A stretch of DNA of 39,153 nucleotides from Deltaproteobacteria bacterium UBA1386 (GCA_002305765.1 DBQU01000039.1:1-39153); one strand, 5' to 3'. Positions 16,824 through 25,446 are shown, numbered from the stretch's first letter. Notes: a model not told the origin generated them from the sequence alone. Translations and numbers: made by a program.

Positions 16824-18083
16824 ATGTATAAGAAGACCGTACTCGATAACGGTATCACCGTCGTTACAGAATCCATAGCATACTATTCGACGGTTTCGAT
16901 AGGTATGTGGTGGAAGGCGGGGAGCCGTTACGAGTCGGCAGGTAACAACGGCATCTCTCATTTCATCGAACACATGCTCTTCAAGGGGACGACGGGGCGT
17001 ACGGCCTATGATATCGCCCGCGAGATCGACGCCATCGGCGGCTCCCTGAACGCCTTCACGGGCAGGGAATACACCTGTCTCTACGCGCGGGTCCTCCGCA
17101 AGGACCTCCACGTGGCCCTCGACATCATTGCCGACATGTACCGCGATTCGCTCTTCAGTTCCGAGGACATCGAGAAGGAGCGCTACGTCATCACTCAGGA
17201 GATCAAGATGATCGAGGATAATCCTGAGGAATACATCTACGACATGTTCAATGCCTCCTACTACAAAGAACATGCCCTGGGAATGCCCATACTGGGTACA
17301 CAGGAGTCGGTGGAGGGGCTTAGCGGCGATGAGCTGAAGGGTTATTTCAAGGGGTTCTACGGGCCGGAGAACACGATAATCACCATCAGCGGCAGAGTGA
17401 ACCACGAGACCTGCGTGGAGGAGATAGGACGGCGTTTTTTCGGCATCCCGGCAGGAAGGGCCGACGGCAGGGAGCTCGTCCCGCCGCGCGCGACGACGGG
17501 GATAGACATATACGAAAAGGACCTGGAGCACATCTACCTGTGCATAGGCACGGACGGTGTCAGTCAGGTCGACAGGCGCAGGTACGTGCTCTACGTGCTG
17601 AACGCGATAATGGGCGGCAGCATGAGCTCCCACCTTTTCCAGGAGATACGGGAGCAGAGGGGCCTCGTGTACAATATCTACTCCTACGTCAATTGCTACC
17701 ATGACGCGGGTACGTTCGGGATATCCACGTCCACGTCGCAGGAATCCATGATGGAGGTGCTCACTCTCATCAGGGAGGAGATAGCGCGCATCCGGGACAG
17801 GGGCATAACCGATGCCGAGCTTTCCTTTTCGAAGGAGCACATAAAGGGCAACCTCTTCATCGCCCTTGAGGGCTCGGAGACACGGATGGGCCGCCTGGCG
17901 AAGAACGAGATATACTTCGGGACATACATACCCCTCAAAGAGACCCTCCGGGAGATAGACAGGATCACCAAGAAGGACGTGGCTGCCATTGCCCGCGAGA
18001 TATTCGACAGCACGAAGGTGGTGTCGCTGACCGTGCTCGGCAACGTGGACCGCGAGAAGGTCGAAAAGGTATGGAGAGAATAG
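16824..18083 (+). CDS. M16-family zinc metallopeptidase
   Basis: This is a pitrilysin/mitochondrial-processing-peptidase-like M16 protease of 419 residues, the single-copy bacterial form commonly downstream of pnp. The inverted zinc motif HxxEH is intact (ISHFIEHMLFKGT, residues 46-50), and the downstream glutamate region ERYVITQEIKMIEDNPEEY is present. The second half has EIREQRGLVYNIYSY, typical of the C-terminal substrate-binding domain. No signal peptide is seen, so it is probably cytoplasmic. The true substrate is unknown. Its last 13 bases overlap the dUTPase start. Confidence 0.92.
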   Translation: MYKKTVLDNGITVVTESIAYYSTVSIGMWWKAGSRYESAGNNGISHFIEHMLFKGTTGRTAYDIAREIDAIGGSLNAFTGREYTCLYARVLRKDLHVALDIIADMYRDSLFSSEDIEKERYVITQEIKMIEDNPEEYIYDMFNASYYKEHALGMPILGTQESVEGLSGDELKGYFKGFYGPENTIITISGRVNHETCVEEIGRRFFGIPAGRADGRELVPPRATTGIDIYEKDLEHIYLCIGTDGVSQVDRRRYVLYVLNAIMGGSMSSHLFQEIREQRGLVYNIYSYVNCYHDAGTFGISTSTSQESMMEVLTLIREEIARIRDRGITDAELSFSKEHIKGNLFIALEGSETRMGRLAKNEIYFGTYIPLKETLREIDRITKKDVAAIAREIFDSTKVVSLTVLGNVDREKVEKVWRE

Positions 18084-18511
18084 AGGTCTTCATCAAAATG
18101 CGCGACGGTGCGACGGTGCCGGCGTACGCTACGGACCGTGCCTCCGGGGTCGATCTGTGCGCCCTGGTCGATGGTCCCGTTGTCCTTGGACCCATGGAAC
18201 GGGCCCTTATCCCGACGGGCATCTTCATAGACATACCCGAAGGTTTCGAAGCGGAGGTGCGTCCCCGCAGCGGCATCGCCCACAAGCACGGGGTGACGGT
18301 GCTCAACACACCGGGCACCATCGATTCCGATTACCGGGGCGAGGTCAAGGTGATCCTCATCAACCTGGGCGGAGACCCCTTCACGATAAGAAGCGGAGAT
18401 AGGATCGCCCAGATGGTCTTCAAAAGGCTGGCCAGAGTGGATTTCCGGCCTGTCGCGAGTCTCGCCGATTCGTGCCGCGGCGAGGGAGGTTTTGGTTCCA
18501 CGGGAGTATAG
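18071..18511 (+). CDS. dut: dUTP diphosphatase
   Basis: This homotrimeric-type dUTPase hydrolyses dUTP to dUMP, keeping uracil out of DNA. The 146-residue product has all five motifs: ASGVDLCA (1), PRSGIAHKHGV (2), NTPGTIDSDYRGEVKVILIN (3), GDRIAQMVF (4) and the Phe-containing P-loop-like RGEGGFGSTG (5). The start overlaps the M16 gene by 13 bases and has AAGG upstream. A family 4 uracil-DNA glycosylase at 32436 acts in the same uracil-exclusion process but is not linked. Confidence 0.95.
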   Translation: MERIEVFIKMRDGATVPAYATDRASGVDLCALVDGPVVLGPMERALIPTGIFIDIPEGFEAEVRPRSGIAHKHGVTVLNTPGTIDSDYRGEVKVILINLGGDPFTIRSGDRIAQMVFKRLARVDFRPVASLADSCRGEGGFGSTGV

Positions 18512-18525
18512 GGGAGATACGGCAG

Positions 18526-19389
18526 GTGGAACGTCTCTATCACCATCTCGACAGTTACGTCCGTCACCTCGTCTCAGAACGCGGGGCTTCGCCGCACACG
18601 GTCGAGGCCTACAACCGGGATATCCTGACATTCATACGATATTGTGAGGACATAGCCTGCCCGGAGCCGGAAAGGCGCCATGTGGAGGCCTTTATCGGGT
18701 ACATGCGCGAAAATGGCAGGTCGACGCGGAGCATCGTGAGGAGTCTTTCCGCCTTGAGAGGTTTCTTCAATTATCTTCTTCTCGACGGCAGGATCAAGGT
18801 CAGTCCTCTCGACGATGTGGATACGCCAAGATTCCGGCCGCCCATTCCCCGGGTGCTTTCCGAGGACGAGATGGGTGAACTCATCCACCTGCCCGAGGGG
18901 GGGAGGATGGCCCTGAGAGACCGGACGATGCTCGAGCTCCTCTACGCGACGGGTCTGAGGGTCTCGGAGCTCATACGGCTCAAGAAGGGAGATATCAACC
19001 TGGATGGCGGCTTCGTCGTCGCCATGGGAAAGCGTTCCAAGGAACGGGTCGTGCCGCTTGGCTCCTACTCGAGGGATGCCGTCAAGGCCTACCTGGATGA
19101 GGAAAGGCCCCAGGGCCAGTATCTCTTCCCCAACCGCCGCGGAGGCATGATAACCCGCCAGGCTGTCTGGAAGATCATACGGAAATACGGTCTCAAGCTG
19201 TCAAGAGGCAAGGTATCGCCTCATACGATACGGCATACCTTTGCCACGCACCTCCTCGAGGGCGGCGCGGACTTGAGGTCGGTCCAGGTGCTCCTGGGAC
19301 ACGAGGACATATCGACAACACAGATATACACCCATGTCGACTCGAAGCGCCTGAAAGAGATCCACAAGAAGCACCACCCGAGGGGTTGA
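18526..19389 (+). CDS. xerD: XerC/XerD-type site-specific tyrosine recombinase
   Basis: This is a tyrosine recombinase of about 287 residues, likely a chromosome-dimer resolving Xer protein. The N-terminal SAM-like core-binding domain is LDSYVRHLVSERGASPHTVE. Catalytic residues are all visible: Arg in LYATGLRVSEL, Lys in GKRSKERVVPL, HxxR in SPHTIRHTFATHLLEGG, His in VQVLLGHEDISTTQ, and Tyr in IYTHVDS. The GADLRSVQVLLGH wording is closer to XerD than XerC, but the distinction is not certain. I chose GTG 18526 because AGGGGAG lies ten bases upstream and the start is outside dut; a GTG at 18472 is alternative. The stop shares one base with the next ATG (TGATG). Confidence 0.88.
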   Translation: MERLYHHLDSYVRHLVSERGASPHTVEAYNRDILTFIRYCEDIACPEPERRHVEAFIGYMRENGRSTRSIVRSLSALRGFFNYLLLDGRIKVSPLDDVDTPRFRPPIPRVLSEDEMGELIHLPEGGRMALRDRTMLELLYATGLRVSELIRLKKGDINLDGGFVVAMGKRSKERVVPLGSYSRDAVKAYLDEERPQGQYLFPNRRGGMITRQAVWKIIRKYGLKLSRGKVSPHTIRHTFATHLLEGGADLRSVQVLLGHEDISTTQIYTHVDSKRLKEIHKKHHPRG

Positions 19390-22028
19390 TGAAGGTCATC
19401 ACGTCCCATATGAACGCAGATTTCGACTCCCTCTCCTCCATGGTGGCGGCGAGAAAGCTCTACCCCGACGCGACCCTCGTGTTCCCGGGGTCCCAGGAGA
19501 AGACGCTTCGCGATTTTCTCATCCACTCGACGCTCTATCTCTTTGACATAGCCAAGCTCAAGGAGATAGACCATCGTTCCGTCGACACCCTCGTCCTTGT
19601 CGACACGCGGGACAAGACGCGCATCGGCGACCTGGCGAAGGTGGCGGACGATCCGAAGGTCGCGATACACGTATATGACCACCATCCCGATTCGGGCAAC
19701 GATGTGAGGGCGGATGTGCAGGTGGTCAGGAGCGTCGGTGCGACGGTGACCATCCTTGTCTCCATGATAAGGGAGAGGGGCATAAGTCTCACGCCCGAGG
19801 AGGCGACGATAATGATGCTGGGCATATATGAGGAGACGGGCAGTTTCAGGTTTTCCTCCACCACCGTCGAGGACTTCGAGGCCGCGTCCTATCTCCTTTC
19901 CCAGGGAGCAAACGTCAATCTCGTATCCGACATGCTTGTCCGGGAGCTGACTCCGGAGCAGGTCTTCCTTCTCAATGACATCATCAAGAATGCCACGGTC
20001 TATAATATCAACGGCATCGATATCGTCATCACCGAGGGAAGCACGGAGCAGTACGTGGGGGACCTTGCCGTAATCGTCCACAAGTACAGGGACATGGAGA
20101 ACATCAATGCCGTCTTTGCCCTGTTCCGGATGGAGGACCGGATCCACATCATCGGGCGCAGCAGGATACCGGAGGTGGATTCGGGGTACGTCATGTCCCT
20201 TCTCGGCGGCGGGGGCCACAAGGTCGCAGCGTCGTCCACGGTAAAGGAGATGACGCTTCCCGAGGCGAAGGAAAGGCTCATCGAGATCCTTCGCAACAAC
20301 GTCAAGCCTCTCTGGAAGGCAAAGGACATCATGTTCTTCCCCGTCAAGTCCGTCGATTCCCAAAGCGCCATTGGCGAAGCCCTGAGCGTCCTTACGAAGT
20401 ACAACATAAACGCCATGCCCGTGCTTTCACGCGGCAAGGTGGTGGGGGTCATCACGCGGCAGGTGGCGGCGAAGGCACTGTTCCACAAGCTGGCGGAACA
20501 GCCCGTCGACGACTACATGTTCACCGAGTTCCAGTCCGTGGGTCCCGAGGACTCCATCGAGGCGGTGAAGGAGAAGATCATCGGCACCAACCAGCGGTTC
20601 CTTCCCGTGGTGGAGAAGAATGAACTCAAGGGGGCCATCACGAGGACGGACCTCCTGAGGGTCCTCGAGGACGAGATCGCCAAGACCGTTCTGGAAAAAC
20701 TCGAGTTCCACGAAAAGTACGTGCAGCGCAAGAACGTCCGCAAGCTCATGGAGGAGCGACTGGATGAGGCGACAATGGGGAAGCTCGTGGACATGGGCAA
20801 CCTTGCCGACGAGATGGGTTTTCATGCCTACCTCGTGGGCGGTTTCGTCCGCGATCTCCTTCTTCGCATCGAGAACTACGACATCGATATCGTCATTGAG
20901 GGTGACGGCATCGCCTTCGCCGAGGAGATGGTCAGGAAGTTCCACACCAGGATGCGTTCCCACAGGGAGTTCGCGACGGCAAAGGTGCTCTTTCCCGACG
21001 GGTTCAAGATCGACATCGCGACGGCCCGCCTCGAGTACTACAGGGCACCGGCCGCGCTGCCCACCGTCGAGCACGGCTCGCTGAAACTGGACCTGCACCG
21101 CCGCGATTTCACGATCAACACCCTTGCCATATCCCTTAACAGGAACACCTTCGGCGAACTCGTGGACTTCTTCAGTGCCCAGCGGGACATCAAGGAAAAG
21201 ACTATCCGTGTCCTCCACAGCCTGAGCTTCGTGGAGGACCCTACGAGAGTGTTCCGCGCCATCCGCTTTGAGAAGCGATTCGGGTTCAAGATCGGCAAGC
21301 AGACCCTGAACCTCATCAAGAATGCCGTAAAGCTGAATTTTCTCGCTAGGATGCGTGGAAAGAGAATATGGACGGAACTGGCCCTTATCCTGAGGGAGGA
21401 TGCCCCCGAGGCCATCCTCGCCAGGCTCGCGGAACTCGACCTTCTGCGTTTCATCTCGCCGGACATCGTCTTCAACAAGGACAAGGAGAAGCTCTTCGCG
21501 CAGATGCACGGCGTATATCAATGGCACGAGTTCCTCTACCAGGGGAAGACAGTCGACAAGGTCCAGTTCTACATCCTTGCCATTGTGGACAACATGAAGC
21601 TCTCCGACATCGCGGAGTTCGCGGCGCGCATGGAGATAAGCGAGCGTTTCCGGAGGCACACCATGGAGAACGTGGAACGCCTGCGGCTGGCCATGGCGCG
21701 TTTTTCCCAGGGAGTGGCGGGCATAAAAAAGAGCGAGGTCTATCGCCTGCTGGATGGACTTTCCCGGGAGGCCCTGCTTTTCATCATGGCCAGGACCCGT
21801 TCCCAGGAGGTAAAGAAGGCGATCTCGAACTACATCACCCATCACGACTCGTTCAGGCCCTTCACGACCGGCAACGACCTCAAGAGGCTCGGTGTGCCTG
21901 AAGGACCTCTTTACAAGGAGATCCTCGAAGACCTCAAGGATGCCAAGATCGACATGGACCTCAAGACCAAGGAAGCGGAGTCCCACTACCTTGAGACCTA
22001 TCTCGGCGAAAGGGGGATCCTCACATGA
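19389..22028 (+). CDS. DHH-CBS-tRNA nucleotidyltransferase fusion protein
   Basis: This 879-residue multidomain protein has three parts. Residues 1-300 are a DHH/DHHA1 phosphoesterase with HMNADFDSLSSM, LVDT, DHH at 97-99 and LLGGGGHKVAASS. Residues about 308-425 are a CBS pair (NINAMPVLSRGKVVGVITR and QRFLPVVEKNELKGAITRTD). Residues about 450-879 are a class II poly(A)/CCA-type nucleotidyltransferase: VGGFVRDLLL (483-492), YDIDIVIEGDG with the metal aspartates, then RRDFTINTLA and the helical neck and tail. Such fusions are known in Geobacter- and Aquifex-like genomes, where the enzyme adds the terminal A of tRNA; the exact specificity is inferred. The DHH part may be an exonuclease. It overlaps xerD by one base and scpA by four. 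Confidence 0.9.
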   Translation: MKVITSHMNADFDSLSSMVAARKLYPDATLVFPGSQEKTLRDFLIHSTLYLFDIAKLKEIDHRSVDTLVLVDTRDKTRIGDLAKVADDPKVAIHVYDHHPDSGNDVRADVQVVRSVGATVTILVSMIRERGISLTPEEATIMMLGIYEETGSFRFSSTTVEDFEAASYLLSQGANVNLVSDMLVRELTPEQVFLLNDIIKNATVYNINGIDIVITEGSTEQYVGDLAVIVHKYRDMENINAVFALFRMEDRIHIIGRSRIPEVDSGYVMSLLGGGGHKVAASSTVKEMTLPEAKERLIEILRNNVKPLWKAKDIMFFPVKSVDSQSAIGEALSVLTKYNINAMPVLSRGKVVGVITRQVAAKALFHKLAEQPVDDYMFTEFQSVGPEDSIEAVKEKIIGTNQRFLPVVEKNELKGAITRTDLLRVLEDEIAKTVLEKLEFHEKYVQRKNVRKLMEERLDEATMGKLVDMGNLADEMGFHAYLVGGFVRDLLLRIENYDIDIVIEGDGIAFAEEMVRKFHTRMRSHREFATAKVLFPDGFKIDIATARLEYYRAPAALPTVEHGSLKLDLHRRDFTINTLAISLNRNTFGELVDFFSAQRDIKEKTIRVLHSLSFVEDPTRVFRAIRFEKRFGFKIGKQTLNLIKNAVKLNFLARMRGKRIWTELALILREDAPEAILARLAELDLLRFISPDIVFNKDKEKLFAQMHGVYQWHEFLYQGKTVDKVQFYILAIVDNMKLSDIAEFAARMEISERFRRHTMENVERLRLAMARFSQGVAGIKKSEVYRLLDGLSREALLFIMARTRSQEVKKAISNYITHHDSFRPFTTGNDLKRLGVPEGPLYKEILEDLKDAKIDMDLKTKEAESHYLETYLGERGILT

Positions 22029-22732
22029 GTCTTCTCGTTCCCGCGCTGGAAGTCCAGCTTGAATGCTATGAGGGGCCCATGGCGGTCCTCATCACTCTTA
22101 TCAAGCGGAACAAGGTGAGCATCTGGGACATCCCCATTGCCCTCATTACGGACCGCTTCCTCCAGTACGTCGAGATAGCGAAGGAGATGAACCTGAAGAT
22201 AGCCGAGGACTTCATAGAGATGGCCTCCCTCCTTCTCTTCATCAAGTCGAAGATGCTCCTTCCTTCCAACGGGGCGACGGACGAGGAGGACCCCCGCGAA
22301 GAACTCGTGGAGCGCATCATCGAGTATGAACGCGTCAGGAACATGGCTGTCGCAATCGACGACTTGCCCATGCTGGAACGCGACGTCTATTGCATCGGGC
22401 GGGGCAGCCTGGAAAAGGAGACCGATTTCGATCTTCTGTGCCTGTGCAATCTCTACTTCGAGCTCATGAACGTCAAAGAGGAACCCTATTTCATGGTGCG
22501 TGATGTGAGACCGACGCTGGAGGAGAAGATCGCGGCGCTCAAGGACCTTCTGAGGTCCGATGGGTTCTTTGAATGGGACCTCGTCGCCGAGGAAGAGAGG
22601 AACGAGCGCGTGGCCACCATTCTCGGAATGCTGGAATTGGCCAAGATACGGGTGGCGACGCTGACACAACGGCGACCTTTTGGTAGAATTATCATGAAGA
22701 CACGGGACGCCGCGGCGCTGGCCGAAGGATGA
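22025..22732 (+). CDS. scpA: Segregation and condensation protein ScpA
   Basis: ScpA is the kleisin subunit that bridges SMC heads in the bacterial condensin. The 235-residue product has the N-terminal kleisin motif VQLECYEGPMAVLITLIKRN, then IWDIPIALITDRFLQYVEIA and AEDFIEMASLLLFIKSKMLL. It ends in a winged-helix-like segment with RVATILGMLELAKIRVATL. The start overlaps the upstream stop (ATGA). The usual partner scpB is not next to it in this window, since sppA follows after 69 bases. Confidence 0.92.
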   Translation: MSLLVPALEVQLECYEGPMAVLITLIKRNKVSIWDIPIALITDRFLQYVEIAKEMNLKIAEDFIEMASLLLFIKSKMLLPSNGATDEEDPREELVERIIEYERVRNMAVAIDDLPMLERDVYCIGRGSLEKETDFDLLCLCNLYFELMNVKEEPYFMVRDVRPTLEEKIAALKDLLRSDGFFEWDLVAEEERNERVATILGMLELAKIRVATLTQRRPFGRIIMKTRDAAALAEG

Positions 22733-22801
22733 GTCGCGGTGCCGATCTGACAGGAGCAGCGGGAGCGGTTTTCTGGCACGGGCGCTGCAAGGAGGAATGA
22801 A

Positions 22802-23662
22802 ATGGCCGGTCGCACAGGCAGGAAGGTGTTGCTCATTGTTACCGTCGTGATAGCGGCTGTGATCTTTCTCGCGAGTATTCTGCCCGGCATCATCGGCGGA
22901 GCCGGCGGAGGAAAGATCGGTGTCGTAGAGGTCGAAGGCACGATCGCTGACCTTAAGGACGTCATGGCCGATATAGTCAGGTTCAAGGAGGATAAAGGTA
23001 TCCTCGGTGTCGTGGTGCGGATCAACTCGCCCGGCGGGGCCGTGGGCCCCACACAGGAAGCGGCGAGCGAACTCAAGAAACTCAAGGCGGTCAAGAAGGT
23101 CTACGTCTCGATGGGGTCCGTCTGCGCTTCAGGAGGTTACTACATCGCCGCTGTCGGCGAAAAGTTGTACGCCAACCCGTCCACCATCACCGGTTCCATC
23201 GGTGTCATCATGCAGCAGACCGTCGTGGAAGAACTGATGAAGAAGATAGGAGTGCAGAGCAATACGATCAAGGCGGGGGCGATGAAGGACGTGGGAAGCC
23301 CCTTCCGGAAGATGACAGACAACGAGCGCCAGTACCTCCAGGATATTATCAACAACATTCACGAGCAGTTCATCAAGGACGTGGCCGCCGGACGGAAAAT
23401 GCCCCTCGACAAGGTGCGGAGCCTCTCCGACGGCAGGATATACACGGGCCTCCAGGCGAAGGAAGCGGGTCTCATAGATGGAATAGGCACCTTCTACGAC
23501 GTCGTCGATGATATGAAGAAGGCCGTCGGCATTACGGGCAAACCGGAACTCGTCTACGGGAAAAGGCCTTTCGCGCCCCTCAAGTGGCTCTTCTCCTCCA
23601 TGGCGCGCGAAATGCTCGGCCGCGAACAGGCGGACCCTTTCCAGTACAAGTACGCACCCTGA
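22802..23662 (+). CDS. sppA: Signal peptide peptidase SppA
   Basis: This 286-residue membrane-anchored serine protease of family S49 digests cleaved signal peptides. It has an N-terminal membrane anchor (about 8-32), VVVRINSPGGAV, and the nucleophile Ser110 in SVCASGGYYIAA. The general-base Lys162 is in AGAMKDVGSPFRKM; the 52-residue Ser-Lys spacing equals that in Bacillus SppA. Later LSDGRIYTGLQAKEAGLID is the family C-terminal block. It has the size of the short, single-domain form. A strong Shine-Dalgarno (aaggagg) precedes the ATG. It ends the long plus-strand cluster. Confidence 0.93.
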   Translation: MAGRTGRKVLLIVTVVIAAVIFLASILPGIIGGAGGGKIGVVEVEGTIADLKDVMADIVRFKEDKGILGVVVRINSPGGAVGPTQEAASELKKLKAVKKVYVSMGSVCASGGYYIAAVGEKLYANPSTITGSIGVIMQQTVVEELMKKIGVQSNTIKAGAMKDVGSPFRKMTDNERQYLQDIINNIHEQFIKDVAAGRKMPLDKVRSLSDGRIYTGLQAKEAGLIDGIGTFYDVVDDMKKAVGITGKPELVYGKRPFAPLKWLFSSMAREMLGREQADPFQYKYAP

Positions 23663-23663
23663 A

Positions 23664-23746
23664 GACGGTTGCAACCGCTTAAACCGCTTGAGCCGCTTAA
23701 ACGTTCGAGACGGTTGGATGTTGTCTCTTAACGTTCAAGCGGTTGC
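23664..23746. repeat. AACCGCTTGA-word repeat with inverted ends
   Basis: Downstream of sppA the words AACCGCTTAA, AACCGCTTGA and AGCCGCTTAA follow one another. The terminal GCAACCGCTT (23671-23680) and AAGCGGTTGC (23737-23746) form a perfect 10-bp inverted repeat. A second pair, TTAAACGTTCGAGACGGTTG and TTAACGTTCAAGCGGTTG, is a degenerate direct repeat. Read on the minus strand it contains AAGCGGCTCAAGC, the same core as the elements at 25756 and 34950. It may also act as a terminator, but no T-run directly follows the stem. Confidence 0.65.
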
Positions 23747-23768
23747 AGCGGTCTTTCTCTTCTCCCCG

Positions 23769-23798
23769 TTGACAATCCACCTCCAATCCGGCTATATT
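23769..23798 (+). promoter_or_regulatory. Sigma-70 promoter for the DUF364 gene
   Basis: A perfect -35 TTGACA (23769-23774) is followed after 18 bases by TATATT (23793-23798). Around and after the -10 box the word GCTA recurs at 23791, 23801, 23805 and 23813, which may be an operator; that is speculative. The gene starts about 47 bases downstream. Confidence 0.6.
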
Positions 23799-23844
23799 AC
23801 GCTAGCTAACAAGCTATACAACGAACTGTAAAGGGGGTGACTCT

Positions 23845-24567
23845 TTGGTGGACATTTATGAAAGGCTTAAGGACGAACTCAGGCTCCTGGCCGGTGACTC
23901 GATGGACGAAAAGGTGAGCGTGGTTTCGGCCCGGGCGTTGACCGCGAAAGAGGCGATAGGTGAAACGGGGCGCGATGATTATCCGCTTCTGAAGGGCAAG
24001 GAGGCGATGGTGGAGGCTCTTTACAAGGGTGTAAAGGGACACGCCTTTACCGATATGCCGGGCGGTTTCGAGGGGACCGTGCGCGACGTCATAATGCTGC
24101 CTCTCGCGAACAACTTCGAGCGGGCCGTCTTTATCGCCACCATCAACGCGGTCATGCGCGAGGCCGGACTGATAACGGGGACCGTCCACTGCCGGGACGA
24201 CGAACCGGGACGATGTGCCCGGGAGCTTGTTTCCTACGTGAGAGAGAAGTTCGGGAACCCCCGCATCGCCTTCGTCGGCTTCCAGCCCGGCATGATCGAG
24301 CGGCTCTCCGAGGTCTTCCAGATGCGGGTCCTCGACCTCGACGAAGATAACATCGGGAAGAAGAAGTTCGGCATCGTCATCGAGAGTCCCGAGGCCACTG
24401 AAGATGTCCTTGCCTGGGGCGACATCATTCTGGCAACGGGTTCGACCTGTGTCAACGGGACGATCACCCGGTTCGTCGGTCAAAAGCCCGTCATTTTCTT
24501 CGGGGTCTCCGGAGCGGCTGTCACGAAGCTGATGGGTTTTGAACGTTATTGCCGGTATCCTCATTGA
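23845..24567 (+). CDS. DUF364/DUF4213 putative heavy-metal-chelation protein
   Basis: This 240-residue protein matches the DUF364 family with an N-terminal enolase-like DUF4213 part. It has GGFEGTVRDVIMLPLANNFE and AVFIATINAVMREAGLITGT, then CRDDEPGRCARELVSYVREK with two cysteines. A Rossmann-like C-terminal half follows, with IAFVGFQPGMIERL, LDLDEDNIGK and the end block ILATGSTCVNGTITRF. Related genes often sit near metal or cofactor uptake systems, but none is adjacent here. I kept TTG 23845; GTG 23848 is equally possible. The Shine-Dalgarno is aaggggg, and the promoter at 23769 suggests independent transcription. Confidence 0.82.
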   Translation: MVDIYERLKDELRLLAGDSMDEKVSVVSARALTAKEAIGETGRDDYPLLKGKEAMVEALYKGVKGHAFTDMPGGFEGTVRDVIMLPLANNFERAVFIATINAVMREAGLITGTVHCRDDEPGRCARELVSYVREKFGNPRIAFVGFQPGMIERLSEVFQMRVLDLDEDNIGKKKFGIVIESPEATEDVLAWGDIILATGSTCVNGTITRFVGQKPVIFFGVSGAAVTKLMGFERYCRYPH

Positions 24568-24616
24568 GCGGCGCAGGGCCGCCGGAACCATAGCTGAGCG
24601 GCGACGACCCCGGGCT

Positions 24617-24793
24617 TCACGAGAGGCCTGTCAGGAGGTCTTTCCCGTTCGCGAGCACCGTTACCGCCGTTCCGTCGAAGTGGAGCGATATGTCATTCGT
24701 CCCATGTTGTTCGAAGAGGACGGCATACCTTGAGACAACGCTTCCGGGATGTGCACTGGAGGCGTTTTCTTTCTGAAGCGTGACCGTCCGGAA
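24617..24793 (-). pseudogene. Possible gene remnant (no start codon)
   Basis: Inside the 445-base gene-free stretch (24568-25012), one minus-strand frame reads protein-like for about 58 codons and ends at a TGA at 24617-24619. Segments such as SVVSRYAVLFEQHGTNDISL and HFDGTAVTVLANGKDLL are balanced in composition. No start codon opens it, and farther upstream the frame turns into Arg/Pro-rich noise. It could be a decayed C-terminus or chance. The family is not recognised. The rest of the stretch holds only the terminator and promoter candidates noted separately. Confidence 0.22.
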
Positions 24794-24855
24794 CGCGGGT
24801 GGACGGAGGCCTTCTGGTGAATATCGATGTGCCCGTGTATGATGGCGCGACGGGC

Positions 24856-24897
24856 ACGGCCGTCGCGGACCCTTGACGGCCGTCGATCAGTCTTTTT
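24856..24897 (+). terminator. Candidate intrinsic terminator
   Basis: ACGGCCGTC (24856-24864) pairs perfectly with GACGGCCGT (24875-24883) around a 10-base loop. Five Ts follow at 24893-24897. The nine-base gap between stem and T-run is longer than ideal. It could end the DUF364 transcript about 300 bases downstream of that gene. Confidence 0.35.
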
Positions 24898-24932
24898 CAA
24901 TCCCCCGCATCGACTCCGGCAACCTCCGCTCC

Positions 24933-24961
24933 TTGCAATGAGGAGGTCGGAGGGTTAATAT
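24933..24961 (+). promoter_or_regulatory. Possible promoter for two small genes
   Basis: TTGCAA (24933-24938), a 17-base spacer and TAATAT (24956-24961) lie about 50 bases upstream of the hypothetical gene at 25013. Each box matches the sigma-70 consensus at four of six positions. Confidence 0.35.
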
Positions 24962-25012
24962 TTTAGTATAGCGCGGGTACCGCGGAAACGATCACTGAAG
25001 AGGAGGAATGCC

Positions 25013-25408
25013 ATGTTCTCTGGATCAGGCGAAAGGGGCGGCCGTGGTCCCGGGGCGATCCTGTCGGGGATCGCCGATATCGTTCAGCTGGCGGAGGATT
25101 ACCTCAACGAGGCCGTCGATGCCAGTCATGGGTATGATCCTCAGGTCGTCAGCCAGATCCGCGCCGACCTCGCGTCCCTCGACGCCTTCCTGGCGCGCCT
25201 GACCGAGGTGCGGACGATGCGTGACGATACCCTTTTCAGGAAGGCCGCGGTGGAGTTGAGATCGCAGGTCCCGGCGCTCCAGGCGGTAAGCGATAGCGTC
25301 AAGAGAACGGCGAGCGACACCGCCACTCCGCCCGGCGTCGGAGGCTACATGGAACAAACCGTGACCCTTCTTGCCCAGGCGGTGGAACTTCTGAGGGAGT
25401 TGCCATAG
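25013..25408 (+). CDS. Hypothetical helical protein
   Basis: This 131-residue protein is not recognised. A short Gly-rich start (SGSGERGGRGPG) is followed by a mostly alpha-helical body with regular hydrophobic spacing: ILSGIADIVQLAEDYLNEAV, IRADLASLDAFLARLTEVR, and a C-terminal TVTLLAQAVELLRELP. There are no cysteines, signal peptide or membrane segment. AGGAGG precedes the ATG at a good distance, which supports translation. It is followed by another small gene 38 bases on, probably the same transcript. Confidence 0.62.
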   Translation: MFSGSGERGGRGPGAILSGIADIVQLAEDYLNEAVDASHGYDPQVVSQIRADLASLDAFLARLTEVRTMRDDTLFRKAAVELRSQVPALQAVSDSVKRTASDTATPPGVGGYMEQTVTLLAQAVELLRELP

Positions 25409-25446
25409 GGGCGGGCGGTCATTACGGGTAAGGAGGGAAGGTTCAG

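Noticed and set aside
20427..21986. A 519-codon open frame on the minus strand
   Set aside because: It is a shadow of the DHH-CBS-nucleotidyltransferase gene, which has clear motifs in the plus frame.
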